A DNA stretch of 64,000 nt, taken from positions 2,976,001-3,040,000 of the forward strand of contig NZ_JAUSWX010000001.1 of NCBI RefSeq assembly GCF_030815405.1. Direction: 5' to 3'. Source of the stretch: Agromyces albus (lineage in GTDB: Bacteria; Actinomycetota; Actinomycetes; Actinomycetales; Microbacteriaceae). This document shows positions 1 to 7,802 of this stretch, one piece after another. Every line of letters begins with the position of its first letter. Within the stretch, counting starts at the first letter, position 1. The notes beneath the pieces were generated by a model. The model made no database searches. It saw only the letters and a list, made by a program, of their open reading frames with translations, and had not been told where the DNA came from. A program made the translations under genes and the position numbers.

Positions 1-515
1 TGCACCGAGGCCACGTGCGGCCGGGCGATCGCCGCGAGTGCCTCGTCGACGCGCTCGACGCTCACGCCATAGGCGGCGATGGCCCCCTCGTCGACGAGCG
101 TGTCGAGTGCGTCGTAGACGCGGTCGTCGCCGTAGACCGAGGTCGGCGGGCAGTGCAGCTGCAGGAGATCGAGGGTGTCGACGCCGAGGTTCGCGCGGGA
201 ACGATCCGTCCAGGCCCGGAAGTTCGCGAGCGAGTAGTTGGCGTGCTCTTGCGGCATCCGTCGCCCCATCTTCGTGGCGACCGTGACGCCCGAGCGGGGG
301 TTGGCGCGCAGCCACTGCCCGATGAGCGATTCGCTGCGGCCGTCGCCGTAGACGTCGGCGGTGTCGAAGAACGAGACGCCCGACTCGTGGGCGGCGTCGA
401 GCACGGCGAGCGCGTCGGCCTCGTCGACGTCTCCCCAGTCGGCGCCGAGCTGCCAGGTGCCGAGGCCGATCACCGAGACGGTGCGGCCCGTGCGGCCGAG
501 AATGCGAGTCTGCAT
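1..515 (-). CDS. Aldo/keto reductase, N-terminal part (cut by window edge)
   Basis: NAD(P)H-dependent oxidoreductase of the aldo/keto reductase superfamily, presumably cytosolic. The visible 171 residues start MQTRILGRTGRTVSVIGLGTW and contain the catalytic Asp and Tyr in DTADVYGDGRSE and the lysine in VATKMGRR, followed by a strand-like DLLQLHCPP. The reading frame is open through base 1, so the C-terminal half lies outside the window. An AGGAG Shine-Dalgarno sits close upstream of ATG 515, and a TAGGCT box at 556-561 could be its -10. It is transcribed in the same direction as the PhzF-like gene, with an 80-base gap. The substrate cannot be told from sequence. Confidence 0.9.
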   Translation of the reverse strand, partial: MQTRILGRTGRTVSVIGLGTWQLGADWGDVDEADALAVLDAAHESGVSFFDTADVYGDGRSESLIGQWLRANPRSGVTVATKMGRRMPQEHANYSLANFRAWTDRSRANLGVDTLDLLQLHCPPTSVYGDDRVYDALDTLVDEGAIAAYGVSVERVDEALAAIARPHVASV

Positions 516-595
516 GGTGCTCCTGTGGTGATCGGATGTCGGATGCCGCGAACGAGCCTAGCCCGACCACCACGCTGGTTGAGCTGTGCCCGGCG

Positions 596-1507
596 CTACT
601 CGACCACCGGGGCGGCGATCCGCACGGCGCGCCCGCTCACGACGATGCCGCCCCGCTCGGGGATGTCGACCGTGAGCTCGCTCGGGCGGCCGACATGCCG
701 GCCCTGCTCGATGACGATGCGAGCGGGAGGCTCGACGAGGCCGAGGCCGCGCAGGTAGCCGCCGACGGCCGCTGCAGCGGCACCCGTGGCCGGATCCTCG
801 GTGATGCGGCCCACGGGGAAGAGGTTGCGCGCCTCGAATCGTGCGACGACCTCGCCCGGACCGGCGCTCCCGCTCCCGGACGCCCCGGCATGCCGGCCGA
901 GCGGATGCAGCACCGTGATCGTGGTCGGCCAGCCCTGTGCGTCGATCAGCGTGCGCACCGCGCCGGGATCGAACGTGAACCCGTCGAACGTCGCCGGGTC
1001 GGCGAGCACGATCACCGGATGCCAGGTGCCCGCGTATGCGAGCCGCGGCGGGAAGCCCGCGTCGAGGTCGGTGCGGTCGAGGCCGAGCAGTTCGAGCAGC
1101 GCCTCGAGCACGAACTCGCCCAATGGCGCCAGATCGGTGTCGACGCTCGTGAAGGCGGCGAGAATGCCGTCGGCGTCGGCGGTGGTCTCGATCACGATCT
1201 CGCCGACCGGCGTATCGAAGCGCACGGTGCCGGGGCCGTTTCGCTCGGCGAGCGCGATGGCGGCCGCGATCGTCGCGTGCCCGCAGAACGGCACCTCGGC
1301 GATCGGCGAGAAGAAGCGCACGACCTTGGAGCCGCCCCGCTCACCCGTGATGAAGGCCGTCTCGGCGTAATCGACCTCGGCGGCGATGCGCTGCATCGCG
1401 GCGTCGTCGAGGCCCGAGGCGTCGAGCACAACGCCCGCCGGGTTGCCGCCCTCGGGGTCGGCGCTGAAGGCCGCGTAGCGCAGGATCTCGGTGGCGTCGC
1501 TCATCAT
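596..1507 (-). CDS. PhzF family isomerase/epimerase
   Basis: 303-residue member of the PhzF (phenazine biosynthesis-like) family, which has the diaminopimelate-epimerase fold with two similar lobes. Visible family marks are GNPAG near residues 21-25, the AET segment at 48-50 whose Glu corresponds to the catalytic Glu of PhzF, FCGHAT near residue 95, and the C-terminal DPATGAAAAAVGGYL anion-binding segment. No phenazine genes are nearby, so this is a family assignment only; most such proteins are of unknown substrate. Two adjacent ATGs (1507, 1504) are possible starts. The frame is open much further upstream but without family similarity. Confidence 0.88.
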   Translation of the reverse strand: MMSDATEILRYAAFSADPEGGNPAGVVLDASGLDDAAMQRIAAEVDYAETAFITGERGGSKVVRFFSPIAEVPFCGHATIAAAIALAERNGPGTVRFDTPVGEIVIETTADADGILAAFTSVDTDLAPLGEFVLEALLELLGLDRTDLDAGFPPRLAYAGTWHPVIVLADPATFDGFTFDPGAVRTLIDAQGWPTTITVLHPLGRHAGASGSGSAGPGEVVARFEARNLFPVGRITEDPATGAAAAAVGGYLRGLGLVEPPARIVIEQGRHVGRPSELTVDIPERGGIVVSGRAVRIAAPVVE

Positions 1508-1572
1508 CCGATCGTCGCACGCGCAAGCGGATGCCGCATCCGTTCGCGCGACCGCGGGCGCAAGCCTCGCAC

Positions 1573-2178
1573 TCAGGTGTTCTTCGGGGGCGAGTACCGC
1601 GTCGCCGACCACGTGCCGCCGATCGCGCTGACCTTCGTGTCGTGGTACCCGTGCGCCCGCATCACCGCGCGCACCCCGGTGTCGCCCGGTGCACTGGTCG
1701 CGCGGCCTCTGCCGTGCACGATCCAGACCGGCGCCACGCCGACGCCGCATTCACGCAGCCATCCGGGGAGCGAGACGAGCTCGGTCTCGGTGCGCACGAC
1801 GGCCACGACGACCGCCGCCTCCCATGGCGCCACACGTGCGGAATCCGACAGCGCATCGGTCAGCTCGATCATGGGCAGCTCACCGCGCACGGCGACGGTC
1901 TCCCCGTGCGCGACGCCGAGCTTCTCGGCGAGCGTCGGCGCGGGCGTCGCGAGGGCCTTCGCCCAAGCGGATGCCGCCTCGCCGAGCTCGAACCGGAAGC
2001 GGTCGCCGCCCGCCTCGAACTCCACGACGCCGTCGGCCGAGCCGATGTGCCGGAACTCGGAGCGCGGCACCTTCGCACGCCGCCCACCACTCACCTCGAG
2101 CGCATCGGACTCGAGATGCAGCATCACTGCTGTTCGCTCTCCCGCGTCGATCCAGAATGCCTTCGCCTGCCGCCCCAT
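1573..2178 (-). CDS. Conserved hypothetical protein (201 aa)
   Basis: I do not recognise a named family. The 201-residue product starts MGRQAKAFWIDAGERTAVML and ends with a charged tail rich in Lys and Pro. It has no signal peptide or membrane segment. A central stretch (about residues 125-150) is strongly hydrophobic, reading like a buried strand. The start at ATG 2178 is supported by a GGGAGGG Shine-Dalgarno a few bases upstream. An inverted CGGATGC/GCATCCG repeat at about 1528-1540, between this stop and the PhzF start, could act as a weak terminator. Confidence 0.7.
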   Translation of the reverse strand: MGRQAKAFWIDAGERTAVMLHLESDALEVSGGRRAKVPRSEFRHIGSADGVVEFEAGGDRFRFELGEAASAWAKALATPAPTLAEKLGVAHGETVAVRGELPMIELTDALSDSARVAPWEAAVVVAVVRTETELVSLPGWLRECGVGVAPVWIVHGRGRATSAPGDTGVRAVMRAHGYHDTKVSAIGGTWSATRYSPPKNT

Positions 2179-2315
2179 GCATCCCTCCCCCGGCTCATGA
2201 TGGCCGCCCGCCAGCAGCCGCGCAACCGGGGGCGCACAAAAGGCGGTCGCGCCGGGCGAGAACGGATGCCGCGGGCCGACCTCGCGAGGAGGGCGTGCCC
2301 GCGGCATCCGCTCGC

Positions 2316-2762
2316 TCAGGCCTTCGGCTCCCGGTCGGCGCCGAAGCGCTCTCGCCACTCGAGCGGGATCAGGGGACGCTCGGCCCGGACCTTGAGCTCC
2401 TGCACGGCCCACGAGTTGCCGTCGGGGTCTTCGAAGCCGAAGAACGTGCCGCCGTCGCGCGGGTCGATGACCTGCACTTCACTCGCGTCGACGCCGCGCT
2501 CGAACAGTTCCGCCCGAGCGGCGCGCGCGTCGGCGACCACGAGCTGCAGGCCCTTCATCGATCCCGGTGCCATCTCCTGCTGTGCCGGCAGGGTGCCCAT
2601 GACGATCGAGCAGCCGGAACCGCGCGGGGTGAGCTGGGCGAATCGCAGCTCACCCATCACGGTGTCGTGGTCGAGGTCGAAGCCGACCCGGTCGCGGTAG
2701 AACTCGATGGCGCGGTCGAGGTCGCTCACCGGGAGGATCACGACTTCGAGGGTCCAGTCCAT
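2316..2762 (-). CDS. VOC (glyoxalase-like) family protein
   Basis: 148-residue vicinal-oxygen-chelate fold protein. It opens with the typical strand plus PVSDLDRAIEFYRDRVGFDL and carries the second-module hallmark FFGFEDPDGNSWAVQEL near residue 110. Such proteins are metal-dependent glyoxalases, dioxygenases or small-molecule (antibiotic) binding proteins. It is the third gene of a set reading ArsR - SRPBCC - VOC on the minus strand, 35 bases after the SRPBCC gene, so it is probably co-transcribed and under ArsR control. ATG 2762 is preceded by GGAG. The substrate is unknown. Confidence 0.88.
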   Translation of the reverse strand: MDWTLEVVILPVSDLDRAIEFYRDRVGFDLDHDTVMGELRFAQLTPRGSGCSIVMGTLPAQQEMAPGSMKGLQLVVADARAARAELFERGVDASEVQVIDPRDGGTFFGFEDPDGNSWAVQELKVRAERPLIPLEWRERFGADREPKA

Positions 2763-2797
2763 GGTGGTACTCCGTCTCTGGTTCGGGTGCTGATCGG

Positions 2798-3271
2798 TCA
2801 GGCGGCGACGAGCTCGTCGAGCCGCTCGTAGCCCTCGCTCACGCCCTGCTCCATGTTGCTCTGGATCATGCCGTCGCGAGCCTCGACGCTCGGGTAGACG
2901 GAGTGTGCGCGCAACCGCGTGCGGCCGTTGCCGAGGTCTTCGAACGTCATCGACTCGATGCTCACGACGTCGGGGAAGCCCTCGAACTCGAAGGTCTGGA
3001 TGGCGAACTCGTTCTCGCGCACGGAGTGGAACACCCCGTTGAAGGCGTAGGACTCGCCCTCGGCGTTGGTGTGCACGTAGCGGTAGCCGCCTTGCGTCGT
3101 GAAGTCCCAGCGCTTGACGTCCATGTCGTAGCCGCGCGGCCCGAGCCATTGCTTGACGAGCTCGGGGTCGCGGTGCGCGTTGAACACCGCGGCGACGGGG
3201 GCGTCGAACTCGCGCTCGATATCGATGAAGGGCAGGCCCTCGGGGGCGGTGATGGTGACGGGGTTGGTCAT
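2798..3271 (-). CDS. SRPBCC/AHSA1-domain protein
   Basis: 157-residue START-like (SRPBCC, AHSA1/activator of Hsp90 type) protein with a hydrophobic ligand cavity in the family. Visible marks are the opening IEREFDAPVAAVFNAHRDPEL, the KQWLGP segment and the C-terminal amphipathic helix starting MEQGVSEGYERL. Its ATG overlaps the stop of the upstream ArsR gene by 4 bases (3268-3271, ATGA), so translation is coupled. ArsR regulators paired with AHSA1-domain proteins are a recurring actinobacterial arrangement; the ligand is generally not known. Confidence 0.9.
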   Translation of the reverse strand: MTNPVTITAPEGLPFIDIEREFDAPVAAVFNAHRDPELVKQWLGPRGYDMDVKRWDFTTQGGYRYVHTNAEGESYAFNGVFHSVRENEFAIQTFEFEGFPDVVSIESMTFEDLGNGRTRLRAHSVYPSVEARDGMIQSNMEQGVSEGYERLDELVAA

Positions 3272-3669
3272 GATTCCATTTCTTCCTGTGCGGTGCCGGC
3301 GGAAGTGCCGGCATCGGATGCCGCGGCGTCCGTGCCGCGAGAGGTGGCGAGCAGTTCATCCAGATTGCGGAATCGCTGCTCGTGGATCAGCCGGTATCGG
3401 TCGATCCACGCGGTGAGGGCCTGGAGGGCCTGGGCATCCAGGTGCACGGGTCGGCGTTGCGCGTCGCGCGTTCGCGTGACGAGCCCCGCCTGCTCGAGCA
3501 CCTGGATGTGCTTCGAGACCGCTTGCTTCGTGATCTCGAATGGTTCGGCGAGTTCGTTGACCGTGGCCGGCCCTCGACTGAGGCGGGCGATGATGCCCCG
3601 GCGCACCGGGTCGGCCAGTGCCATGAAGGCACGGTCGAGGCGGTCGTCTGCGCTCGGATCCACGATCAT
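3268..3669 (-). CDS. ArsR-family winged-helix transcriptional regulator
   Basis: 133-residue cytosolic repressor. The winged helix-turn-helix occupies about residues 15-85, with RRGIIARLSRGPATVNEL followed by the recognition segment ITKQAVSKHIQVLEQAG. No CxC-type metal site is visible, so it is probably not an arsenic or cadmium sensor but of the SdpR-like class that accompanies AHSA1 proteins. ATG 3669 is preferred over the TTG at 3672 because AAGGA lies eight bases upstream of the ATG. It heads the ArsR-SRPBCC-VOC operon and probably represses it through the palindromes at 3684-3708. Confidence 0.92.
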   Translation of the reverse strand: MIVDPSADDRLDRAFMALADPVRRGIIARLSRGPATVNELAEPFEITKQAVSKHIQVLEQAGLVTRTRDAQRRPVHLDAQALQALTAWIDRYRLIHEQRFRNLDELLATSRGTDAAASDAGTSAGTAQEEMES

Positions 3670-3683
3670 CAACTCATTCCTTG

Positions 3684-3708
3684 ATCAACCATTTGATTGA
3701 TTACAATC
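3684..3708 (-). promoter_or_regulatory. Probable ArsR operator: two interleaved palindromes
   Basis: Immediately upstream of the ArsR start lie ATCAA-CCAT-TTGAT (3684-3697) and GATTG-ATTA-CAATC (3695-3708), both perfect 5-base inverted repeats sharing three bases. The stretch is far richer in A+T than its surroundings. On the minus strand the first reads ATCAAATGGTTGAT, similar to operators of ArsR regulators paired with AHSA1 proteins. Autoregulation is inferred. Confidence 0.6.
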
Positions 3709-3734
3709 TACGACGATCGGATGCCGCCGTCAAG

Positions 3735-4050
3735 TGTTGTCGGGAACGGGTTGCCGTGACACAAACCAGCTCTAGCTGACACAGGCCGCACTTCTGGCGA
3801 CACGGGTGTCACGAAACGCCGATACGCGCTGTTGCTTCGGCAGGACCACGAGGTTGTCACTCGTGATCGGGGCGACCGCGATTGGGCCACGATCGACCCG
3901 ATGATGGTGCGCTCATCGAAGGTCGTGATGAATCAGTTTGCGGTCAGCTGCGGCGCGCCCACCCGGAGACTCACGTACTCCGATGGAACACGAGAACCTC
4001 CGGGGATGGGGGCCTGTGACCAGCCATAGTCACCCGGAGGTTCTCCTCAC
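3735..4050. mobile_element. Gene-free stretch with insertion-sequence-like repeats, probably a degraded IS end
   Basis: No convincing gene lies between the ArsR operator and the GH4 gene. GACAC occurs at 3758, 3778 and 3799 (spacing 20 and 21 bases) and is mirrored as GTGTC at 3806-3810, giving a GACAC-GG-GTGTC palindrome. Further on, GAGAACCTCCGGG (3992-4004) is repeated exactly in inverse at 4033-4045. Arrays of short repeats at helical spacing are typical of the ends of IS21-like elements. The second inverted repeat may belong to another element or be the terminator of the GH4 gene, whose stop is at 4052. No transposase fragment could be read in any frame, so the assignment is tentative. 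Confidence 0.35.
3992..4045. repeat. Perfect 13-base inverted repeat, 28-base loop
   Basis: GAGAACCTCCGGG and its exact reverse complement flank a loop that itself contains GTGAC (4016-4020) and GTCAC (4029-4033). It begins 7 bases after the GH4 stop codon in the direction of transcription. It could be that gene's terminator, but it has no T-tract and a long loop, so an IS terminal repeat remains possible. Confidence 0.5.
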
Positions 4051-4051
4051 G

Positions 4052-5494
4052 TCAACCCCGAACCGCTACCGGTCTCAGGTCCGAGTTGGCCGAAGGTTCG
4101 ACATGCACCGATCGCGGACGAAGCGACTGGGGAAGCAGCGCGGCATGGGCAAGAAGGAGCTCATCGGTCATGGCGCGGATCTGGTCGAGGGTGAGCTTCG
4201 CCGCCGTCAGAGGATCGAGTGCCACCGCGTGATAGACGTGCTCGATGTTCCCGGTGAGGGCAGCATGCACAGCGAGAGTCTGCACACCGATGTTGGTACG
4301 GTTCAGGGCCGCGAGCTGCGGCGGCAGGCTGCCGATTGCAGTGGGCTGTACGCCGCTCCGGTCAACGACGCACGGCACCTCGACGCATGCGTCAGCAGGA
4401 AGGTTCTGAATGAGTCCCCTCGCGTTCGGTACGTTGCCGTACACGACTGTCGGCACTCCGGTGATCGCCGCGTTCACGATGCTGGCACCGTACTCGAGCG
4501 ATGGTGAGAGGTCGGCCTTCAACCGTTCCAACTGTTCATCGATATCACCCTTCTCATCATGGGCGAGGCAGATTTCGTAATAGTCCCACCGCTCGGGGAT
4601 GAACCGAAGCACCGTCTCCGGGTCCTTCCGGAAGTAGGGAAGATACTCCGAAGCGTGGTGGCTCGATTCTGTCTCGAAGTAGCCGAAGGCGTTCATGAGG
4701 GCGGTACGCACCTGCTCGTTTCCCCCCTCGTAGTTGCTCATCACCTCGGCCACCTCGCTGTGGTCGCCGTCGTCCTCGCTGAGGCCCGCAGCAGCAACAC
4801 CGCTTCGGTGGCGCTCCGACATGACGCGGCGCAGCTCCGGGTACAGGTCCTCGCCGGCGCGCGAGAACTCGAGGATCCACGCCTGGTGGTTGATCCCGGC
4901 CGACAGGAAGGACACCTCCTCGTACGGGACACCCAGAGATCTTGCGAGCATATGGGTGGTGCCCTGCACGCTGTGGCACAGGCCGACGGCGTTAAGCCCC
5001 TTCGCGTTCAGGAAAGCCGTCGCCATCGCCATCGGATTGGCGTAGTTGATGAACTGCGCATTCGGGCACAATTCGAGCGCGTCCGAGACGATCGCCTCGT
5101 ATGCCGGCACTGAACGCAGGAATCGGAAAACGCCGCCGGGGCCGACAGTGTCACCGACGGCTTGGTCGACTCCATACCGGCGCGGGATCTCGACGTCCCA
5201 GCGATAGGCATCGAGGCCGCCCACCTGGAAGGTGATGATGACGAAGTCCGCGTCGGCGAGTGCCTCGCGTCGATCGGTGGTCTCGACGACAGTCGCTTCG
5301 AACCCATGGTGGTCGATGAGGTCCCGCGCGGCGGTCGCAGTGCGGTGAACACGGTCCGCGTCAAGGTCCATGAGGGCAAGCGTGCTTCCTTGCAGTGCCG
5401 GGAAGCTGAGGATATCGCCGATCAGGCGGAACGGGAAGACGAATCCCCCCGCTCCGATGATGGTGATCTTGGGATTGTGCGTCGTTGCAGTCAT
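4052..5494 (-). CDS. GH4 family glycosidase (alpha-galactosidase/alpha-glucosidase type)
   Basis: 480-residue glycoside hydrolase family 4 enzyme, which uses NAD+ and a divalent metal in a redox-elimination mechanism in the cytosol. The Rossmann motif is at residues 12-18 (IIGAGGF). NYANPM spans 150-155, the metal-binding Cys is C173 in GLCHSVQG, and the His is H203 in AGINHQAW. The wording GLCHSVQGT and the DTVGPGG segment at 115-121 resemble MelA-type alpha-galactosidases more than phospho-glucosidases, but specificity is inferred. A divergent AraC regulator faces it. A TAGGCT box lies 7 bases before ATG 5494, and a strong AGGAGG site further up serves a different frame. Base composition is lower in GC than the neighbours. 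Confidence 0.9.
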   Translation of the reverse strand: MTATTHNPKITIIGAGGFVFPFRLIGDILSFPALQGSTLALMDLDADRVHRTATAARDLIDHHGFEATVVETTDRREALADADFVIITFQVGGLDAYRWDVEIPRRYGVDQAVGDTVGPGGVFRFLRSVPAYEAIVSDALELCPNAQFINYANPMAMATAFLNAKGLNAVGLCHSVQGTTHMLARSLGVPYEEVSFLSAGINHQAWILEFSRAGEDLYPELRRVMSERHRSGVAAAGLSEDDGDHSEVAEVMSNYEGGNEQVRTALMNAFGYFETESSHHASEYLPYFRKDPETVLRFIPERWDYYEICLAHDEKGDIDEQLERLKADLSPSLEYGASIVNAAITGVPTVVYGNVPNARGLIQNLPADACVEVPCVVDRSGVQPTAIGSLPPQLAALNRTNIGVQTLAVHAALTGNIEHVYHAVALDPLTAAKLTLDQIRAMTDELLLAHAALLPQSLRPRSVHVEPSANSDLRPVAVRG

Positions 5495-5501
5495 GGGTGC
5501 G

Positions 5502-5579
5502 AGCCTAAGGTTCGAATTCTGGCATAACCTCCTCCTTTCATGTCTGACCTTCTTGAATTCTCAGCTGGCTCCGTAGACT
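5502..5579. promoter_or_regulatory. Divergent promoter region between GH4 and AraC genes
   Basis: On the minus strand TAGGCT (5507-5502) stands 7 bases before the GH4 ATG. On the plus strand TTGAAT (5553-5558) and TAGACT (5574-5579), 15 bases apart, stand 6 bases before the AraC ATG. Both would give leaderless transcripts. An AAAGGAGGAGG stretch (minus strand, about 5538-5528) precedes a six-codon reading frame MPEFEP that stops at 5505, just upstream of the GH4 start. Confidence 0.5.
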
Positions 5580-5585
5580 GTCTGG

Positions 5586-6509
5586 ATGAACGCTCGCGAG
5601 CAAGCGTCGAGACGACCGGGTTCCGTCGACTCAGCAGAGGAAGCGAGTGAAGGTCCCGAGCTACACGGCGACAGCGCCGTCGTGGCTACCAGGACGCAGC
5701 TCTGGATCCACCGTGGCGGCGCACCAGTGATGCCCCTACCGCACCGCCACGACGACCTCGAGATCAACATCGTCCTGCACGGAACCTTGGACTACCAGTT
5801 CGGCGGGACGCGGATCTCTGTTCCGGCCGGATCACTGGCTGTGTTCTGGGGCGCGACCCCACACCGCCTCGTCGCCACAGATGCCGGAGCGGACGGCGAC
5901 ATGTGCTGGATTCACGTGCCCCTGACGACCGTGCTGGGCTGGAACCTTCCTATGTCGGACCTGAGCGAGGTGTTGCTCAACCGGCCCATCATCGTGTCAG
6001 CGACCACGGTCGCCCGGGATCTGGAAGCCATGTTCGTCTCCTGGCAGCAGGAGGTGGGTATCGACGGTCTCGAGACGATTGCGCTACTTGAGGTCCAGGC
6101 ACTCATCCGTCGCCTCCTGCACCGGCATCACCACGGCGGCGAGAAAACCTCGATCGAGACGACCGGCCCTCTGAACATCTCGTCCGATTCGATGCGGGGC
6201 GTGACCGAGATGGCGCGGTTCACCGTGGCGCACTTTCGCAAGCAAATCTCGGCGGTGGACATCGCCTCGGCCGCAAACCTGAACCCCAACTACGCGACAT
6301 CGCTCTTTCGCAGAGCAGTCGGCTCGACCATCGCCGAGTATCTCATTCGCTGCCGTGTAGCGGAGGCACAGCGTCTGCTCGTGACCACAACCATGACGGC
6401 GAGCGAGGTCGCACACGCGGCTGGCTTCGGTTCTCAGAGCAGCTTTTACGCGCAGTTCACGAAGCGATGCGGAACCTCACCGGGCAGATACCGTTCCCGC
6501 TTGCTCTAG
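5586..6509 (+). CDS. AraC-family transcriptional regulator
   Basis: 307-residue regulator. The N-terminal part (about 40-140) is a cupin-like sugar-binding domain with PHRHDDLEINIVLHG and the jelly-roll continuation. The last 100 residues hold the double helix-turn-helix, ending with ASEVAHAAGFGSQSSFYAQF and a CGTSPGRYR tail typical of the family. It is transcribed away from the GH4 gene with a 91-base shared promoter region, so it most likely activates that gene in response to the sugar. Its own ATG lies 6 bases after TAGACT, without a Shine-Dalgarno. Confidence 0.92.
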   Translation: MNAREQASRRPGSVDSAEEASEGPELHGDSAVVATRTQLWIHRGGAPVMPLPHRHDDLEINIVLHGTLDYQFGGTRISVPAGSLAVFWGATPHRLVATDAGADGDMCWIHVPLTTVLGWNLPMSDLSEVLLNRPIIVSATTVARDLEAMFVSWQQEVGIDGLETIALLEVQALIRRLLHRHHHGGEKTSIETTGPLNISSDSMRGVTEMARFTVAHFRKQISAVDIASAANLNPNYATSLFRRAVGSTIAEYLIRCRVAEAQRLLVTTTMTASEVAHAAGFGSQSSFYAQFTKRCGTSPGRYRSRLL

Positions 6510-6659
6510 ACGATATGTGGGTTCGCAGCTCTTGAGGCCGGGGGCCTTCGTTCAAGTAGACCTGGCCGCCGATCGAGCGTCGCGAACCGGGGGTCGCGTG
6601 CGCGGGCCGGAGCGACGAGAATCGGCCGTGGCAATGACGTCGAGTCGAAAGGTCATCCC

Positions 6660-7079
6660 ATGGTCACGCTCAACCCGTACCTCAACTTCCGCGGCAGCGC
6701 CCGAGAGGCGATGGAGTTCTACCAGTCGGTCTTCGGCGGCGAGCTGACGCTCAGCACCTTCGGCGACTACCAGGCGAGCGAAGACCCCGCCGAGAAGGAC
6801 CAGATCATGCACGGCCAGCTCGAGGCCGACGGGGGCATCGTGCTCATGGGCGCCGACGTGCCGAGCGCCCTCGACCTTACGCCGGGCGACAACATCTCCG
6901 TGTCGCTTTCCGGCGGGCCCGGCGACGACGCGACGCTGCGCGGCTACTGGGACCAGCTGTCGTCGACCGGAACCGTCACGGTTCCGCTCGAGGTCGCGCC
7001 GTGGGGCGACGCGTTCGGCATGTGCGTCGACAGCTTCGGCGTGCACTGGCTCGTGAACATCGCGGCGAACGCGACGTAG
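6660..7079 (+). CDS. PhnB-like VOC family protein
   Basis: 139-residue protein of the PhnB/3-demethylubiquinone-methyltransferase-like branch of the VOC superfamily. It shows the typical NPYLNFRGSAREAMEFYQSV opening, FGGELTLSTFG, IMHGQLEADGG and the closing WGDAFGMCVDSFGVHWLVN. Family members are small cytosolic dimers of mostly unknown substrate. GAAAGG lies eight bases before ATG 6660. The 150 bases upstream hold no gene. Tandem hairpins follow at 7112-7154. Confidence 0.92.
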   Translation: MVTLNPYLNFRGSAREAMEFYQSVFGGELTLSTFGDYQASEDPAEKDQIMHGQLEADGGIVLMGADVPSALDLTPGDNISVSLSGGPGDDATLRGYWDQLSSTGTVTVPLEVAPWGDAFGMCVDSFGVHWLVNIAANAT

Positions 7080-7111
7080 CGGCATCCGCCTCCTGACGAC
7101 GGATGGCTCAT

Positions 7112-7154
7112 AGCCCGCCCACGGGCTGGGGTCAGCCTGCTCGCAGCCTGACCC
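7112..7154 (+). terminator. Tandem stem-loops after the PhnB-like gene
   Basis: AGCCCG-CCCA-CGGGCT (7112-7127) is followed directly by GGGTCAG ... CTGACCC (7129-7135 and 7148-7154). There is no T-tract, which is usual for high-GC actinobacteria. Position between stop 7079 and start 7169 supports a terminator. Confidence 0.55.
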
Positions 7155-7168
7155 GGCACAGTGGAGCC

Positions 7169-7621
7169 ATGCCCGGTCGCCGTCTCCTCCCGCTCCTCGG
7201 AGTGACGACGGCGTATCTCGCGCTCGTCGCGTGGGCGACGCTCGGCCCCGCGCCGTGGCGAGCCGAGGGAAACCAGGCGCCGCTCGGCGTGCTGAATCCG
7301 TCGATCTGGCTCGAGCGTGCGACGTGGACGACGGGGTCGTCGTTCGAGTTCACCGCGAACATCCTGATGTTCGTGCCCGTCGGCGTGCTGTTCGCCATGC
7401 TGTTCGGTGCACGGCGCTGGATCATCGCGCTGGGCGCGGCGGCGCTGCTCACGTGCGCGATCGAGGTCGCGCAGATTCCGCTCGACGACCGCATCTCCGA
7501 CCCGCGGGACCTGCTCGCGAACACGACGGGTGCCGTGATCGGCTTGGCGCTCGCGGGCATGGTCTGGGCCTTCCGTTGGGCGTGGATCGCCGGTGAGCGG
7601 GCGATGCAGCGCTCCGTCTGA
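7169..7621 (+). CDS. VanZ-like membrane protein
   Basis: 150-residue integral membrane protein of the VanZ family, with four predicted membrane segments: LLPLLGVTTAYLALVAWATL at the N-terminus, ANILMFVPVGVLFAMLF, WIIALGAAALLTCAIEVAQ and NTTGAVIGLALAGMVWAF. The conserved NILMFVPVG and DDRISDPRDLLANTTGA motifs are present. VanZ confers low teicoplanin resistance in enterococci, but most homologues have no known role. ATG 7169 was chosen because CACAGT lies 6 bases before it (leaderless type), there is no Shine-Dalgarno, and the longer frame reads as non-protein. Confidence 0.85.
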   Translation: MPGRRLLPLLGVTTAYLALVAWATLGPAPWRAEGNQAPLGVLNPSIWLERATWTTGSSFEFTANILMFVPVGVLFAMLFGARRWIIALGAAALLTCAIEVAQIPLDDRISDPRDLLANTTGAVIGLALAGMVWAFRWAWIAGERAMQRSV

Positions 7622-7802
7622 CACGCGCCGAAGCGCCTGCACGACGCGCGCCGCCCGCTCCGCGTGCCCGTGGCTACACGCCCGAATCGCATCGGTCAAT
7701 CCCCTATTGAGGCAGCGCATCCCCGCCTACCGTGTTACGAGACCCGAACTCGGTGCCCGGACACGCGTTGCAGGGCGCCGCGCAAGACCCGAGTGGACGC
7801 CC

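Noticed and set aside
3938..4507. A 189-codon plus-strand frame over the IS-like region and the end of GH4
   Set aside because: Mostly antisense to the GH4 gene and without similarity to transposases.
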